Shown: positions 1 to 7,508 of the stretch, in pieces
Position numbering within the stretch: the first letter of the stretch is position 1
Layout of the letters: each line of letters starts with the position of its first letter
From: a virus
Reading direction: 5' to 3' (one strand)
IMG/VR virus record: IMGVR_UViG_3300042566_000775
Span: 1-31,493 of that record
DNA length: 31,493 nt
Notes under the pieces: generated by a model
Told to the model about the DNA's origin: nothing
The model's database searches: none
The model's input: only the letters and a program-made list of their open reading frames with translations
Translations under genes and position numbers: made by a program

Positions 1-910
1 CACCGTTGCCTAGTATTTGCACATAAGGAGGGGCTACGTATCCAATTCCTGAATTGGTAATGCTGATTCCAGTGACTACTCCATTGCTGACTGTTGCATT
101 GGCAGTGGCGCCATAACCAATTGAGTTGTTCAGTGCCACCCTCAACAAGGGATGGAATCCCACTGCATTGAAATACACAGTTTCTGTGGCGTCATAATAG
201 CTACGACTTTCAGTTACATTGTACCAAACAGATTCGTAGTTTTCAGCGCCTTGAATTTTGACTGTGCCAGTGTAATGCACCAAGTCCATCTTGATGGTAG
301 TCAAGCTCTGCCCGTTTGTGGGAATGTAGCTTGAATAGAATTCAGTTGATTGAATACCGTTAAGAGGTTGTGGAGTAAGTGCCCAGTCTGGCCAGTTGGT
401 AGGTGCAGCACTGACCAATTGATTCTTGCCGTACATGTCGGGAACTGTGAGCACCGGGCTAGGCAAAAATTCTGGGAACACACTATTTACAATGTCACAG
501 TTGGCTCGGGCCTGACTGTTGGCGTTTACATACACTGCTTGGTGGTAATTGCCCGACACACGTTCAATACTGTAGCTGCCAGGTTGGGCCACAATATCAT
601 TGGTATCTTCAGGTGATAGAACTACCTTTACGCGACCCAGTGCAGAACTAAGGACTTCGCACTGTTTCTGAACAAACAGCTCATCGCCAGTTTGATTAAG
701 TAAACGAAACAAGAAGGTAGAGCCTGCAATGTTTACAGGCTTCTGATCTTGATTGATAAATTCAAATAGGAGTACGTTGTCGACCCCTTTGTTAATGGTT
801 AAAGTTTTTGCGTACACAGGGTCATACCTCATTGTGAAATAGCCGCCGCTGGTGTCAACTAACAATACTTTGGTAATTTGTTGGTATAGATATGCGGTAG
901 TGGAATACAT
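1..910 (-). CDS. Virion appendage/baseplate-type structural protein (3' end outside window)
   Basis: The reading frame opens at an ATG at 908-910 and stays open to the window edge, giving 303 visible residues without a stop. The N-terminal part is rich in beta-strand-like sequence (NKGVDNVLLFEFINQDQ followed by SPEDTNDI), which resembles the N-terminal domain of phage baseplate upper proteins. The last visible residues form a Gly/Asn/Val-rich repeat (ATVSNGVVTGISITNSGIGY then APPYV). This type is common in tail-fibre and neck proteins of T4-like marine phages. No enzyme motif is seen. There is no Shine-Dalgarno site; a CTAAATA box ends 4 nt before the ATG, and the gene is divergent from the gene at 956. 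Virion structure is an inference from repeat type; the exact part of the virion is unknown. Confidence 0.6.
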   Translation of the reverse strand, partial: MYSTTAYLYQQITKVLLVDTSGGYFTMRYDPVYAKTLTINKGVDNVLLFEFINQDQKPVNIAGSTFLFRLLNQTGDELFVQKQCEVLSSALGRVKVVLSPEDTNDIVAQPGSYSIERVSGNYHQAVYVNANSQARANCDIVNSVFPEFLPSPVLTVPDMYGKNQLVSAAPTNWPDWALTPQPLNGIQSTEFYSSYIPTNGQSLTTIKMDLVHYTGTVKIQGAENYESVWYNVTESRSYYDATETVYFNAVGFHPLLRVALNNSIGYGATANATVSNGVVTGISITNSGIGYVAPPYVQILGNG

Positions 911-914
911 GTTA

Positions 915-921
915 TATTTAG
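915..921 (-). promoter_or_regulatory. TAAATA box, late-promoter-like, for the gene starting at 910
   Basis: On the minus strand CTAAATA is followed by TAAC and the ATG. It resembles the T4 late promoter core TATAAATA. The same arrangement recurs upstream of five other genes in this window. Confidence 0.4.
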
Positions 922-941
922 TTTATCCAAAATTTGCCGTC

Positions 942-949
942 CATAAATA
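942..949 (+). promoter_or_regulatory. CATAAATA box, late-promoter-like, for the gene starting at 956
   Basis: CATAAATA matches the T4 late promoter core TATAAATA in seven of eight positions. It ends 6 nt before the ATG at 956, with no Shine-Dalgarno site between. By T4 late geometry, transcription would begin at about the start codon. Confidence 0.45.
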
Positions 950-955
950 ACCGCA

Positions 956-1333
956 ATGGGAAACAACATCTTTGATAAATTGACAGAAAAATATCCTTTC
1001 ATAACATTGTGCATGTATGCCAATGCAGAGTATATAGGCGTAGTACAGAACAGAGACGACATTGTCACAACCATCTACGACTTTGGAGCAGTGAAACATC
1101 AAGAAGATAAGATTCTATTCCTAGAACTAGCATCAACTTGGTGGTGGGAAAGCAATCGCAGTATTCCCATCAACATATTCTTGCGCAGAGACTGGGATCC
1201 TTTTCGTGGCACACTGCGCACTTTTAGCAACAAGGACTTGGAAATCCTACACGGTCCAACTTGTAGCCTATTAGATATAGCTCGCAAAAAGTCAAAACGC
1301 AAGAGTATTACACTGGTTCGACGGCTTGACTGA
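956..1333 (+). CDS. Hypothetical phage protein, 125 aa
   Basis: No family recognised. The protein is soluble-looking and has an acidic, aromatic middle (STWWWESNRSIPINIFLRRDW) and a basic C-terminus (RKKSKRKSITLVRRLD), which could bind nucleic acid. A conserved-looking phrase near the N-terminus (YIGVVQN) suggests a small beta-rich domain. It is divergent from the structural gene at 910 with only 45 nt between starts. Its 3' end runs 26 nt into the convergent gene ending at 1308. The gene is accepted as real because it fills the gap exactly, starts directly after a late-like box, and has no competing frame. Confidence 0.6.
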   Translation: MGNNIFDKLTEKYPFITLCMYANAEYIGVVQNRDDIVTTIYDFGAVKHQEDKILFLELASTWWWESNRSIPINIFLRRDWDPFRGTLRTFSNKDLEILHGPTCSLLDIARKKSKRKSITLVRRLD

Positions 1334-1877
1334 TCAGATTCATGTGCAGTGTAACTAATGCGGCATAAGAAATTGAGTGGCTACGCTTGAACGTGTAGCC
1401 CTGACTTTCGTCTCCATCCCACACTGACGCAAACACTTCGTCCCAAGGTCTCCGCTGCAAGTGCGCCTTACCAGGACGAATAATACTAATAAAAGCAGCC
1501 ATCCTGGGTATTGAATCTGGCCGCATGATTTTCAGTAAGTCTGTGTAATTGCCCACATGCACCAGCTGAGAAGCCCAGGCTCCATCGGTCCACAGTCGAC
1601 TCCATGGAGGTTGTTGGCTCAACATGGCTTTGTAGTGCTCAGGACTTTTTACCAAGCTGTACACACTCATGTTCAACAAGTCAATTTTGAAATAACCTCG
1701 CTGTTCTGCTGTTTCATAATCCAGGGCAGCACAGCGGTTCACGGCATCAACTGGTATGTCTGTGACATAAACGCCAGAGTTGTGACGGCGCCCATTGCTC
1801 TGACGTGCTGGAACATGCTGAATCAGCTTCAGCAATGCGTCCCTGTCGGGCATGTCAATGTCAATATCTGCGCTCAT
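1308..1877 (-). CDS. Miniature DNA polymerase III alpha-like protein (palm/fingers motifs only), 189 aa
   Basis: This small protein carries, in the correct order, short motifs of bacterial replicative polymerase PolIII-alpha (DnaE). ADIDIDMPDRD at 3-13 matches the PDIDIDF.DR block with the first two catalytic aspartates. HNSGVYV at 32-38 matches the H.SGV block. GYFKIDLLNM at 61-70 matches GLxKFDFLGL, which holds the third aspartate. MRPDSIPRMAAFISIIRPG at 118-136 matches the PxSxxxLxAxxALxRPG finger motif, and FKRSHSISYA at 163-172 matches FxKSHAxAYA. The PHP domain, HhH, beta-binding and OB regions are absent, and the protein is about one sixth of DnaE length. It is the last gene of the 5159-1308 operon, with an ATGA overlap to the gene before it. 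Polymerase activity is not shown. It may be a template-binding or regulatory derivative. Confidence 0.7.
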   Translation of the reverse strand: MSADIDIDMPDRDALLKLIQHVPARQSNGRRHNSGVYVTDIPVDAVNRCAALDYETAEQRGYFKIDLLNMSVYSLVKSPEHYKAMLSQQPPWSRLWTDGAWASQLVHVGNYTDLLKIMRPDSIPRMAAFISIIRPGKAHLQRRPWDEVFASVWDGDESQGYTFKRSHSISYAALVTLHMNLISQAVEPV

Positions 1878-2221
1878 TTTATATCACACAAGACCACTGC
1901 AATACGCAAAGCATCTTGGGCACGATCTCTGGCTAGCAGTGCATCTGCCACAGTGGGATGTTGGGCCGCCAGTGCTGTCATGCGTTCTTCCTCAATCATT
2001 CGGTTCTGCGCCCACTTTATAATTTCCATTGTTTCGTGGTCAAGTTCAATCTGCGGATAGCTGGATTGTAAAGGTAACCATGAGCTGCCATCATACACTT
2101 CAACGTTGCCACCGACGTATCGCACTATGCCAGCACTGGCTCTAGTGGTGTCGATATAAGGAACGTTGTACACACTGCCCGAAACGTGTATACCCTGGCC
2201 GCCTGTGATATTCCTAATCAT
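1874..2221 (-). CDS. Hypothetical phage protein, 115 aa (small virion-associated candidate)
   Basis: The start is set at the ATG at 2219-2221, which overlaps the stop of the previous gene as ATGA; an upstream in-frame ATG would add 23 residues inside that gene. The N-terminal half is beta-rich and fibre-like (ITGGQGIHVSGSVYN, then VGGNVEVYDGSSWLPL, a phrase type common in phage fibre and appendage proteins). The C-terminal half is a predicted helix rich in Ala, Glu and Arg (MIEEERMTALAAQHPTVADALLARDRAQDAL). The mix suggests a small structural or adaptor protein, but no family is recognised. It sits between a membrane protein and the mini-DnaE gene in the same operon. Confidence 0.6.
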   Translation of the reverse strand: MIRNITGGQGIHVSGSVYNVPYIDTTRASAGIVRYVGGNVEVYDGSSWLPLQSSYPQIELDHETMEIIKWAQNRMIEEERMTALAAQHPTVADALLARDRAQDALRIAVVLCDIK

Positions 2222-2577
2222 AATAGTGTCCAAACAATAAAAATATAAACTAGTTGATGTGCTAACTGGTCCAGGCCCAAGTGATTCCAAAATGCCTTGG
2301 TACCAATATCACGATTGCCATAGTTTGATTTTGCCCAGTCAATGTGATAGTGCAACATAAAATCTACTGCTGCCAAAAAGTATGCCCACTCAAAAGGCAC
2401 AAAGAACATCAGTATCAAGCCAGTTGCTGCACCGTGTTTGAGACTGTGTGTGATCCCGCGCCAGTCCCAGTAGGTGCCTTTGTGCGCAATCTCGTCATTG
2501 GTTTGATACACAAAGTCCATGCACCAGTGTTTGATTTGTAGCAGCACAAGAATTATCAACACAGTTTCCATTACCAA
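2218..2577 (-). CDS. DUF3307-like integral membrane protein, 119 aa
   Basis: Three or four hydrophobic segments are visible: residues 4-14, about 48-72, and the C-terminal LVYIFIVWTLL. The pattern of polar residues in the membrane segments fits the DUF3307 family: H17 with DF at 21-22 and Q25 in the first helix, HSLKHG at 44-49, then DFMLHYHIDWAK in the middle and DQLAHQ near the end. DUF3307 proteins are small inner-membrane proteins of unknown function found in bacteria and some phages. The gene overlaps both neighbours by a few bases, so it is translated as part of the operon. Function in infection is unknown; a role at the host inner membrane is inference. Confidence 0.65.
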   Translation of the reverse strand: MVMETVLIILVLLQIKHWCMDFVYQTNDEIAHKGTYWDWRGITHSLKHGAATGLILMFFVPFEWAYFLAAVDFMLHYHIDWAKSNYGNRDIGTKAFWNHLGLDQLAHQLVYIFIVWTLL

Positions 2578-3242
2578 CCTGCCTTTTTTAGTATGTCTTG
2601 AGCATAGGTCTGATCATCAGGATAGTCTTGAAACTTGCGTTGCCACACATCGCTGTTGATATAACTCCATGTCATGCCAATTTGTTCTGTACTCAGCTGA
2701 TTCAAAAAATTCATACCTGAATCAGAATTGTAAATCGCCCAGGGACTCAAGCGTCCGCTTGTGATGTCGTAGCACAATGCATTTGCATTGCCGTAACGCA
2801 ACATGTCATGTGCAGGATGCCCAGTGCGTTCCTGCCACTGTATGCTTTGTTCTACTGCACGACTCAGCGCATCGCTCACGTTCTCATTGGGCAAGTACCA
2901 AACCAAATACTCTGTGTATACTCGGTCACTGCACCACTGATCAATCTTTTTTTGTTGCTTCAACAACCACTCCATGAATCGCGCAGTATTGATCACGCGA
3001 GTGCTTACACAGTAGTTGCCAAACTTCACAAATGCCTTGAAGTAGCTGCTGTCACAAAAGTCATCATATGTTTTGACTCGACCTTTTTGATGCAGCTCAT
3101 AAAAGCGTACAAATGCTTGAAAGCCCAGTCTAGTACCTGGTTCATCACGCATGAGTCTCCTGCGTTTGGATTCGCACACATGAACGGAAATACTGTTTTC
3201 TCGAACAAAATGTTTTTGGCAGTATTCACAAACAAAACTCAT
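2571..3242 (-). CDS. C2H2 zinc-finger phage protein, 223 aa
   Basis: The first 23 residues form a C2H2-like finger: C5, C8, H21 and C23 (CEYCQKHFVRENSISVHVC). A basic stretch KRRR follows. The rest (about 25-223) is a soluble alpha-helical domain without a recognised catalytic motif, ending in DDQTYAQDILKKAGW. This architecture, a single N-terminal finger plus a conserved domain, is seen as a conserved hypothetical protein in T4-like aquatic phages. DNA binding is likely from the finger; the role of the larger domain is unknown. Start and stop overlap neighbouring genes (ATGA at the start), which supports the frame. Confidence 0.7.
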   Translation of the reverse strand: MSFVCEYCQKHFVRENSISVHVCESKRRRLMRDEPGTRLGFQAFVRFYELHQKGRVKTYDDFCDSSYFKAFVKFGNYCVSTRVINTARFMEWLLKQQKKIDQWCSDRVYTEYLVWYLPNENVSDALSRAVEQSIQWQERTGHPAHDMLRYGNANALCYDITSGRLSPWAIYNSDSGMNFLNQLSTEQIGMTWSYINSDVWQRKFQDYPDDQTYAQDILKKAGW

Positions 3243-3949
3243 GTCAACAGTTTATGCTCTTGAATGTAGTTTGTCAAATAGTTGTTGATCAAGTTGTGAT
3301 GGCCTGGTTTGGGGTGTGTCATGTCTGGGGGTACACTAGGCGAGCCAACCGTATATGTTGTTGGTTGCACACCTTGCTCATGTTGCCAGGTAATAGCACG
3401 CCACTCAAATCCGCCTATAATTTCTGGGCGTCGAAACTGCTGGAGTCTGGCGTCAGTCAAGTAACCTTGGTACAAGTTATCAGCTTGTTGATACATCAAA
3501 ACACGATGTCCGCGACTCTGTAAGTCAGCAATGGTGCCCAGCATGCGATACATGAGATCTTCTGTGCGGTCCAAGATTGAGTAAACTTCGCTGCGAAGTT
3601 TTAGTGCAACAAATTCATCAGTTTGTTTGCGAGTCCATTCATGTTGCCAACGCGGTGAAAACTCTTGATTTTGCGGATTGCACCAACGTCCTTCAAAGTC
3701 ATTGTCAGGGTTACAAATAGGCAGCTCAAGCCTAGACACAAAAGTCATGCCCAGCACATACAACGTGGGCACCGTGGTACTATAACTGTGCTTGAGTGTG
3801 GTCCTCAGTATGCGAGTGTTGGCACTACCACCTATAGCCAGGGTGCGAGCTTGGGGAATTCCTAATTGACCAGCAAGATACTCATGCCCGCCGCCCATGG
3901 CATAGCTTTCGCTATAGCTGCATCCGTTGACTACTAGTTGTTCAATCAC
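3239..3949 (-). CDS. SGNH/GDSL-like hydrolase, 236 aa
   Basis: The SGNH hydrolase blocks are visible in order: GCSYS with the candidate nucleophile S11 (block I), GGSANT at 40-45 (Gly and Asn of the oxyanion hole), and DMTH at 209-212, which gives the C-terminal Asp/His pair. Family members remove acyl or acetyl groups from glycans and lipids, so a role in trimming a surface polysaccharide or decorating a virion glycan is possible. The start codon is GTG (3947-3949), forming a GTGA overlap with the stop of the upstream gene. A second protein with the same blocks but little other similarity lies at 27012-27782. Substrate unknown. Confidence 0.65.
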   Translation of the reverse strand: MIEQLVVNGCSYSESYAMGGGHEYLAGQLGIPQARTLAIGGSANTRILRTTLKHSYSTTVPTLYVLGMTFVSRLELPICNPDNDFEGRWCNPQNQEFSPRWQHEWTRKQTDEFVALKLRSEVYSILDRTEDLMYRMLGTIADLQSRGHRVLMYQQADNLYQGYLTDARLQQFRRPEIIGGFEWRAITWQHEQGVQPTTYTVGSPSVPPDMTHPKPGHHNLINNYLTNYIQEHKLLT

Positions 3950-4389
3950 TTGTCTTGCCCGGCCTGTTTGCGATACTGATCAATCTCTTTTTGTGTGGTA
4001 ATTGCCATCATGACATCAATCTCGTCGTTTTTGTAGTGCGGGAATATTTCCTGCAGGGCCTTGCGTTTGGCACTGGCACCAGCTTCTTTCTTCTTGGGCG
4101 AAATCCAATTGTGTCGTTGTGCCCCCAGATCTGGACTCACAGTAGTAGCCATGAGCCATTGTAGTTTGGGGTGCCGACTCATGCTGTAAAAGTGTTTGTT
4201 GAATCGCTCGTTGCAGCTGATCACATAAAACTCCTGTAGCTCTCTTGAGCCTTCTACACAACTGCCCCAGCGTATCATCAAGAAGTTGCTGAATTTTTTG
4301 CGTTCTTCTGGGGTAAGATCATCATAGAATGATCTCTCCTTGCGGTCAAACATCCGCATTTCATTGGCAATGTTTAGTTTATCACTCAT
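3946..4389 (-). CDS. Conserved T4-like protein, candidate clamp-loader small subunit (gp62-like), 147 aa
   Basis: The central region (about 28-100: KFSNFLMIRWGS, then FYVISCNERFNKHFYS, then HPKLQWLMAT and RHNWISPKKK) follows the spacing of aquatic T4-like gp62. There a PFxxNRxLS-like segment is followed by a helix with NE, then QFxxL and a basic W..K end. gp62 joins gp44 to load the gp45 clamp. Neither gp44 nor gp45 is in the window, so context does not confirm the call. The N-terminal 27 residues are charged (FDRKERSFYDDLTPEERKK), and the C-terminus is a lysine-rich tail. The gene overlaps its upstream neighbour by 8 nt. It is clearly a real operon gene; the gp62 assignment is tentative. Confidence 0.45.
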   Translation of the reverse strand: MSDKLNIANEMRMFDRKERSFYDDLTPEERKKFSNFLMIRWGSCVEGSRELQEFYVISCNERFNKHFYSMSRHPKLQWLMATTVSPDLGAQRHNWISPKKKEAGASAKRKALQEIFPHYKNDEIDVMMAITTQKEIDQYRKQAGQDK

Positions 4390-4639
4390 TGGGTTTACTC
4401 AATTGATAGATCATTATAGCACGGTCCAGGCATTCTTGTAAAGCAGGATTCTTCTTTGCTGTTCGTCTAATGTTGCCCCACAGCTGATCTTCTTTTATGT
4501 GTTCATTTAGTGGTCTGCCATCGGAGGTGCGAGAGTCGTATCCTATCAATTTACGTTCAAGACTGCCAGCTTCTCGAGCATACACTTCGTCACCAACACG
4601 TTCGTAAATGTAAGTTGCGCCAGGTGTCAGTGTGCCCAT
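4382..4639 (-). CDS. Hypothetical phage protein, 85 aa
   Basis: The ATG at 4637-4639 is preferred over a TTG 30 nt upstream, because a GGTGA sequence lies about 5 nt before it and it follows directly on the stop of the previous gene. The N-terminal half is a small beta domain (TPGATYIYERVGDEVYAREAG), and the C-terminal half is helical (NIRRTAKKNPALQECLDRAIMIYQL). No family with known function is recognised. The gene overlaps the next gene by 8 nt. A cytoplasmic accessory role is all that can be said. Confidence 0.65.
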   Translation of the reverse strand: MGTLTPGATYIYERVGDEVYAREAGSLERKLIGYDSRTSDGRPLNEHIKEDQLWGNIRRTAKKNPALQECLDRAIMIYQLSKPNE

Positions 4640-4643
4640 GTTA

Positions 4644-5159
4644 TCACCAAGCCTTGTTGTAGTTGACAATTTCGCAGTTGCGGCTGACGTCTTTTACAAA
4701 ATAGATACAGTCAGGTTCAGGTTCATCGTTAATGGGTACTGCTAGCATTTGTCCGTTCTTGAGTTTGGGTGCGTACCATGAAACATCATGATACACATCT
4801 AAAATTTCAATGTCAGGAAAGCTGGGGCGATAGCTGGTAAGGGGATTGAATTGAAATACTTTAAAGCCGCGATCGTTGATTGATGTCAGTGGTAACACTT
4901 CTAGATCGCCTACATCAGGTTCACCAATTAGTACCTGCCAATCCATGGGCATCTTGATTGTTTGTGTACCAATGCGCAGTACCAAAGCAGGGCTGTTAAA
5001 ACTCTCTAGAAAAATTAGCGGGATAAAAAGATAATCAGGATCTGCAGGATTGCTGTTGTCCAAGATAGCAAAACGCATGTCATCAATTTCTTCAGGCAGA
5101 TGATCTAGGTCGTAGTGACTGTTGTCTAGTGTGAGGATCCGAATTTTTTTCTCCGTCAT
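4644..5159 (-). CDS. Conserved hypothetical phage protein, 171 aa; first gene of the operon
   Basis: The ATG at 5157-5159 is preferred; an in-frame ATG 12 codons earlier would run into the intergenic space shared with the endonuclease gene. The protein is beta-rich and acidic (pattern LDNSNPADPDYLFIPLIF, then KMPMDWQVLIGEPDVGDLEV, then NDRGFKVFQFNPLTS). It ends with a conserved-looking tail (CIYFVKDVSRNCEIVNYNKAW). I know of no assigned function for this type, although similar sequences occur in aquatic T4-like phages. It is likely transcribed from a promoter in or beyond the 5' part of the endonuclease gene. Confidence 0.65.
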   Translation of the reverse strand: MTEKKIRILTLDNSHYDLDHLPEEIDDMRFAILDNSNPADPDYLFIPLIFLESFNSPALVLRIGTQTIKMPMDWQVLIGEPDVGDLEVLPLTSINDRGFKVFQFNPLTSYRPSFPDIEILDVYHDVSWYAPKLKNGQMLAVPINDEPEPDCIYFVKDVSRNCEIVNYNKAW

Positions 5160-5227
5160 AAATAAAAATGTCAATCGCGATCTTGCAGGATCCATTGACT
5201 CTAACAGTTTACAAGGAACTATCAGCC

Positions 5228-6088
5228 ATGTATTTACAAAACAAATATACTAAATGTTATTATAGCATCATTAATCGTGCAAAGTCAAGAGATTTGCCAA
5301 AAGAAACTTATACAGAAAAACATCACATTATCCCAAAAAGTCTAGGTGGGGCAAATGATCAAAATAATCTAATAAGACTTACTGCAAAAGAACATCGCCT
5401 TGTTCATATTTTATTACCTCGGATGACCATTGATCCTGCTCATACAAAAAGTATGTGGTATGCACTGTGGATGATGTTAAGAACAAAAAATGTTGCCCAA
5501 CAAAGAAAAATATCCAAAGGAAGTGCTTTCAATCTTGCCAAGATAGAAGTGGCAAAAAACTCATCACAATTGCACAAAGGTAAAACTGTATCCAAAGAGA
5601 CAAGAGAAAAACTGTCTAAATCTTGCGCAGGCAGGCTGTCAGCTTTTAAAGGAAAAACACATTCTGCCGAAGCAAAACAAAAATTGTCAGCAGCACATAA
5701 AGGTAAAATTACTTCTCCCGAAACAGTTGCTAAAATTTTAGAATCACGCAAGCACTATCGACATTCAGAAGAAACAAAACAAAAGATATCTGCTGGTAAC
5801 AAAGGAAAAACAACCACGCACACTGTTGAATCGAGACAAAAAATGTCTGACGCTAAAAAAGGGAAGACGCCAACTTGGTTAGTAGGTAAGCCTGCGCACA
5901 ACCGAGGAGTTGCACATTCCGCAGAAACAGTTGCTAAACTACAAGGACCAAAGCCTAAATTTAAGTGCCCGCATTGCGTTAGTATAGTTGGGGGACAGTC
6001 AAATTACAATCGCTGGCATGGTGATAACTGCAAAAAACTTATGCTATTTTCATCCACTCCAGCTTTTCTACAGAGAAAGGATAGTTAG
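5228..6088 (+). CDS. HNH homing endonuclease with NUMOD3 repeats, 286 aa
   Basis: The HNH core is at residues 30-60: EKHHIIPKSLGG (H32, H33), N47 in NNLIRL, and H56 and H60 in AKEHRLVH. Residues from about 115 to 240 hold five or six NUMOD3-type units (such as SAEAKQKLSAAHKGK, SEETKQKISAGNKGK, TVESRQKMSDAKKGK), which bind the target DNA. The C-terminus has a small zinc-site pattern (CPHC, then RWHGDNC). The start at 5228 is chosen because AAGGAA lies about 10 nt upstream and homologues begin here; an in-frame ATG at 5168 is possible. The gene is more AT-rich than its surroundings and lies alone on the plus strand. Its last 50 nt overlap the 3' end of uvsW. These are marks of a mobile gene inserted at a conserved phage locus. 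Confidence 0.9.
   Translation: MYLQNKYTKCYYSIINRAKSRDLPKETYTEKHHIIPKSLGGANDQNNLIRLTAKEHRLVHILLPRMTIDPAHTKSMWYALWMMLRTKNVAQQRKISKGSAFNLAKIEVAKNSSQLHKGKTVSKETREKLSKSCAGRLSAFKGKTHSAEAKQKLSAAHKGKITSPETVAKILESRKHYRHSEETKQKISAGNKGKTTTHTVESRQKMSDAKKGKTPTWLVGKPAHNRGVAHSAETVAKLQGPKPKFKCPHCVSIVGGQSNYNRWHGDNCKKLMLFSSTPAFLQRKDS
5259..5288 (-). promoter_or_regulatory. Possible sigma70 promoter inside the endonuclease gene, reading towards 5159
   Basis: On the minus strand TTGACT (5283-5288) is followed after 18 nt by TATAAT (5259-5264) with a TGC extension, like the early promoters at 9.8-10.6 kb. It lies about 100 nt upstream of the ATG at 5159 and antisense to the 5' end of the endonuclease gene. Chance occurrence in AT-rich DNA cannot be excluded. 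Confidence 0.35.
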
Positions 6089-7508
6089 CTTCTTTATAGA
6101 AGGCCTTGCGTTTGGTCAAATGACGTTTGGCAAACTTGCAGGTACTGGTAATGTCCCAAATTTGAACATGATCCTTGTCCTCTGCTTTTCTTATGCCGCG
6201 GCCAATGCTTTGGATAACACGGACAAAACTTTTTCCAGGTTCAATAAGAACCAGATTAAAAATCCTAGGGATGTTAATGCCCACAGCGGCAACACCATAG
6301 GTAGCCACAATAATCTTATCAACGCTGTCCGCAACTTTGTCATATTCTTCTTGTCTTTTTGTTCCTTTTGTTGCGCCCGATACAAACACAGCACAATCGC
6401 CTAGGCGTTCTAATAATGCGTGGCCCGCCGCAACTCTGTCAACCAACACCAACGTATTTCCAGTTTCGTTTACCTTGCGTATAAGTTCAGCCATGGTGTC
6501 TAAACGACCCGACTCTTCCAGCAAGTATTTAAGCTCGCTTTGATATTCTTTGTACTCCACATGATCTACCAGTTGCACAATATTCACGTGACAGTTGGCC
6601 AAAACACCTTGCTGTTGCAGTTCGTTGGCACTCAAGCGACCAACTACAGGACCAAGTCCTACTAACAATGCTTGACTCTCAAACTTCTCTTTGGGAATAG
6701 TTCCGGTCAAACCCCAGCGAATTGGCACTCTAGCCATTACACCTGTCAGCAGAGTTTTCAGTGCATCTGCCTTGGCCATGTGTACTTCGTCTACAATAAC
6801 ACATACAACGCCTTCAAGGAACTCACCAATGGTACAGTCGCCTACCCCTGCCTTGGTATTCTTTAACAAGATATTCAAACTCTGCCAGGTGCAAATAGTG
6901 TGAGTGCGGCCGTACTCTTTTCTATCGCCAAAATAAACACCAACATCTTGTTGCATGTTGATGTAATCTTTTTCTGTTTGTGTTACTAGACTCTTGTTGG
7001 GCACAATCACAATGCTTCGCCCATAAGGTGCAACTGCATTGCTCAGGGCCGCTGTCATGATTGTTTTACCTGCACCTGTTGCTACTTCTTGCAGGCATTG
7101 CGGATTGGCTAAAAAGTTGTTTACGATTTCAACCTGGTAGTCCCGCATCATTATGGGTTCACCTGTGGCAGGGTGTCCTTTGGGCCACTTCACATGTGCA
7201 AATGAATCCTCACGTACCTGTTCAAAGTTAAAAGTGTTTGAATAGTCGCGTTGGTCATCCAGTTCAATATCATAATCAAACTTCTCAAGGATGGGAATGA
7301 TTTCAGGTAGCAAGTTTGTGTAGGTACTGCCTCCTAACTGGAAGTATGCTATCTTGCCGTCCCATCTTCCTAGACGCACCGCTGGCATGTAACGTGCGGC
7401 AGGGTTTTCGTATTTGAATGCTGTGACCAGGCGCTTGCGCATGTCAAGATCCAAGCCCTCAATTTTGATGTTTACTTCGTCGCGGATAACAATGGTTGCT
7501 TGTTTCAT
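6039..7508 (-). CDS. uvsW: UvsW, ATP-dependent DNA/RNA helicase (superfamily 2), 489 aa
   Basis: All main SF2 motifs are visible: the Q-like MRDYQ before motif I, Walker A ATGAGKT at 143-149, DEVH at 240-243, TGT at 268-270 (motif III), and the C-terminal motif VI QSIGRGIRKA. The N-terminal about 100 residues match the extra substrate-binding domain of UvsW (RLGRWDGKIAYF). In T4, UvsW drives branch migration and fork regression and unwinds R-loops, helping the switch from origin- to recombination-dependent replication. The length is close to the 502 residues of T4 UvsW. The ATG at 7506-7508 forms an ATGA overlap with the upstream gene; an earlier in-frame start would add eight residues. Its 3' end is overlapped by the endonuclease gene on the other strand. 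Confidence 0.93.
   Translation of the reverse strand: MKQATIVIRDEVNIKIEGLDLDMRKRLVTAFKYENPAARYMPAVRLGRWDGKIAYFQLGGSTYTNLLPEIIPILEKFDYDIELDDQRDYSNTFNFEQVREDSFAHVKWPKGHPATGEPIMMRDYQVEIVNNFLANPQCLQEVATGAGKTIMTAALSNAVAPYGRSIVIVPNKSLVTQTEKDYINMQQDVGVYFGDRKEYGRTHTICTWQSLNILLKNTKAGVGDCTIGEFLEGVVCVIVDEVHMAKADALKTLLTGVMARVPIRWGLTGTIPKEKFESQALLVGLGPVVGRLSANELQQQGVLANCHVNIVQLVDHVEYKEYQSELKYLLEESGRLDTMAELIRKVNETGNTLVLVDRVAAGHALLERLGDCAVFVSGATKGTKRQEEYDKVADSVDKIIVATYGVAAVGINIPRIFNLVLIEPGKSFVRVIQSIGRGIRKAEDKDHVQIWDITSTCKFAKRHLTKRKAFYKEANYPFSVEKLEWMKIA

Noticed and set aside
4412-4440. TGCTATAAT on the minus strand, like the early promoters
   Set aside because: It lies inside a coding frame, and there is no -35 at 17 nt (TTACAA at best), so it is probably chance.
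5988-6404. Plus-strand open frame of 138 codons after the endonuclease
   Set aside because: Antisense to uvsW helicase motifs; composition follows uvsW codons.
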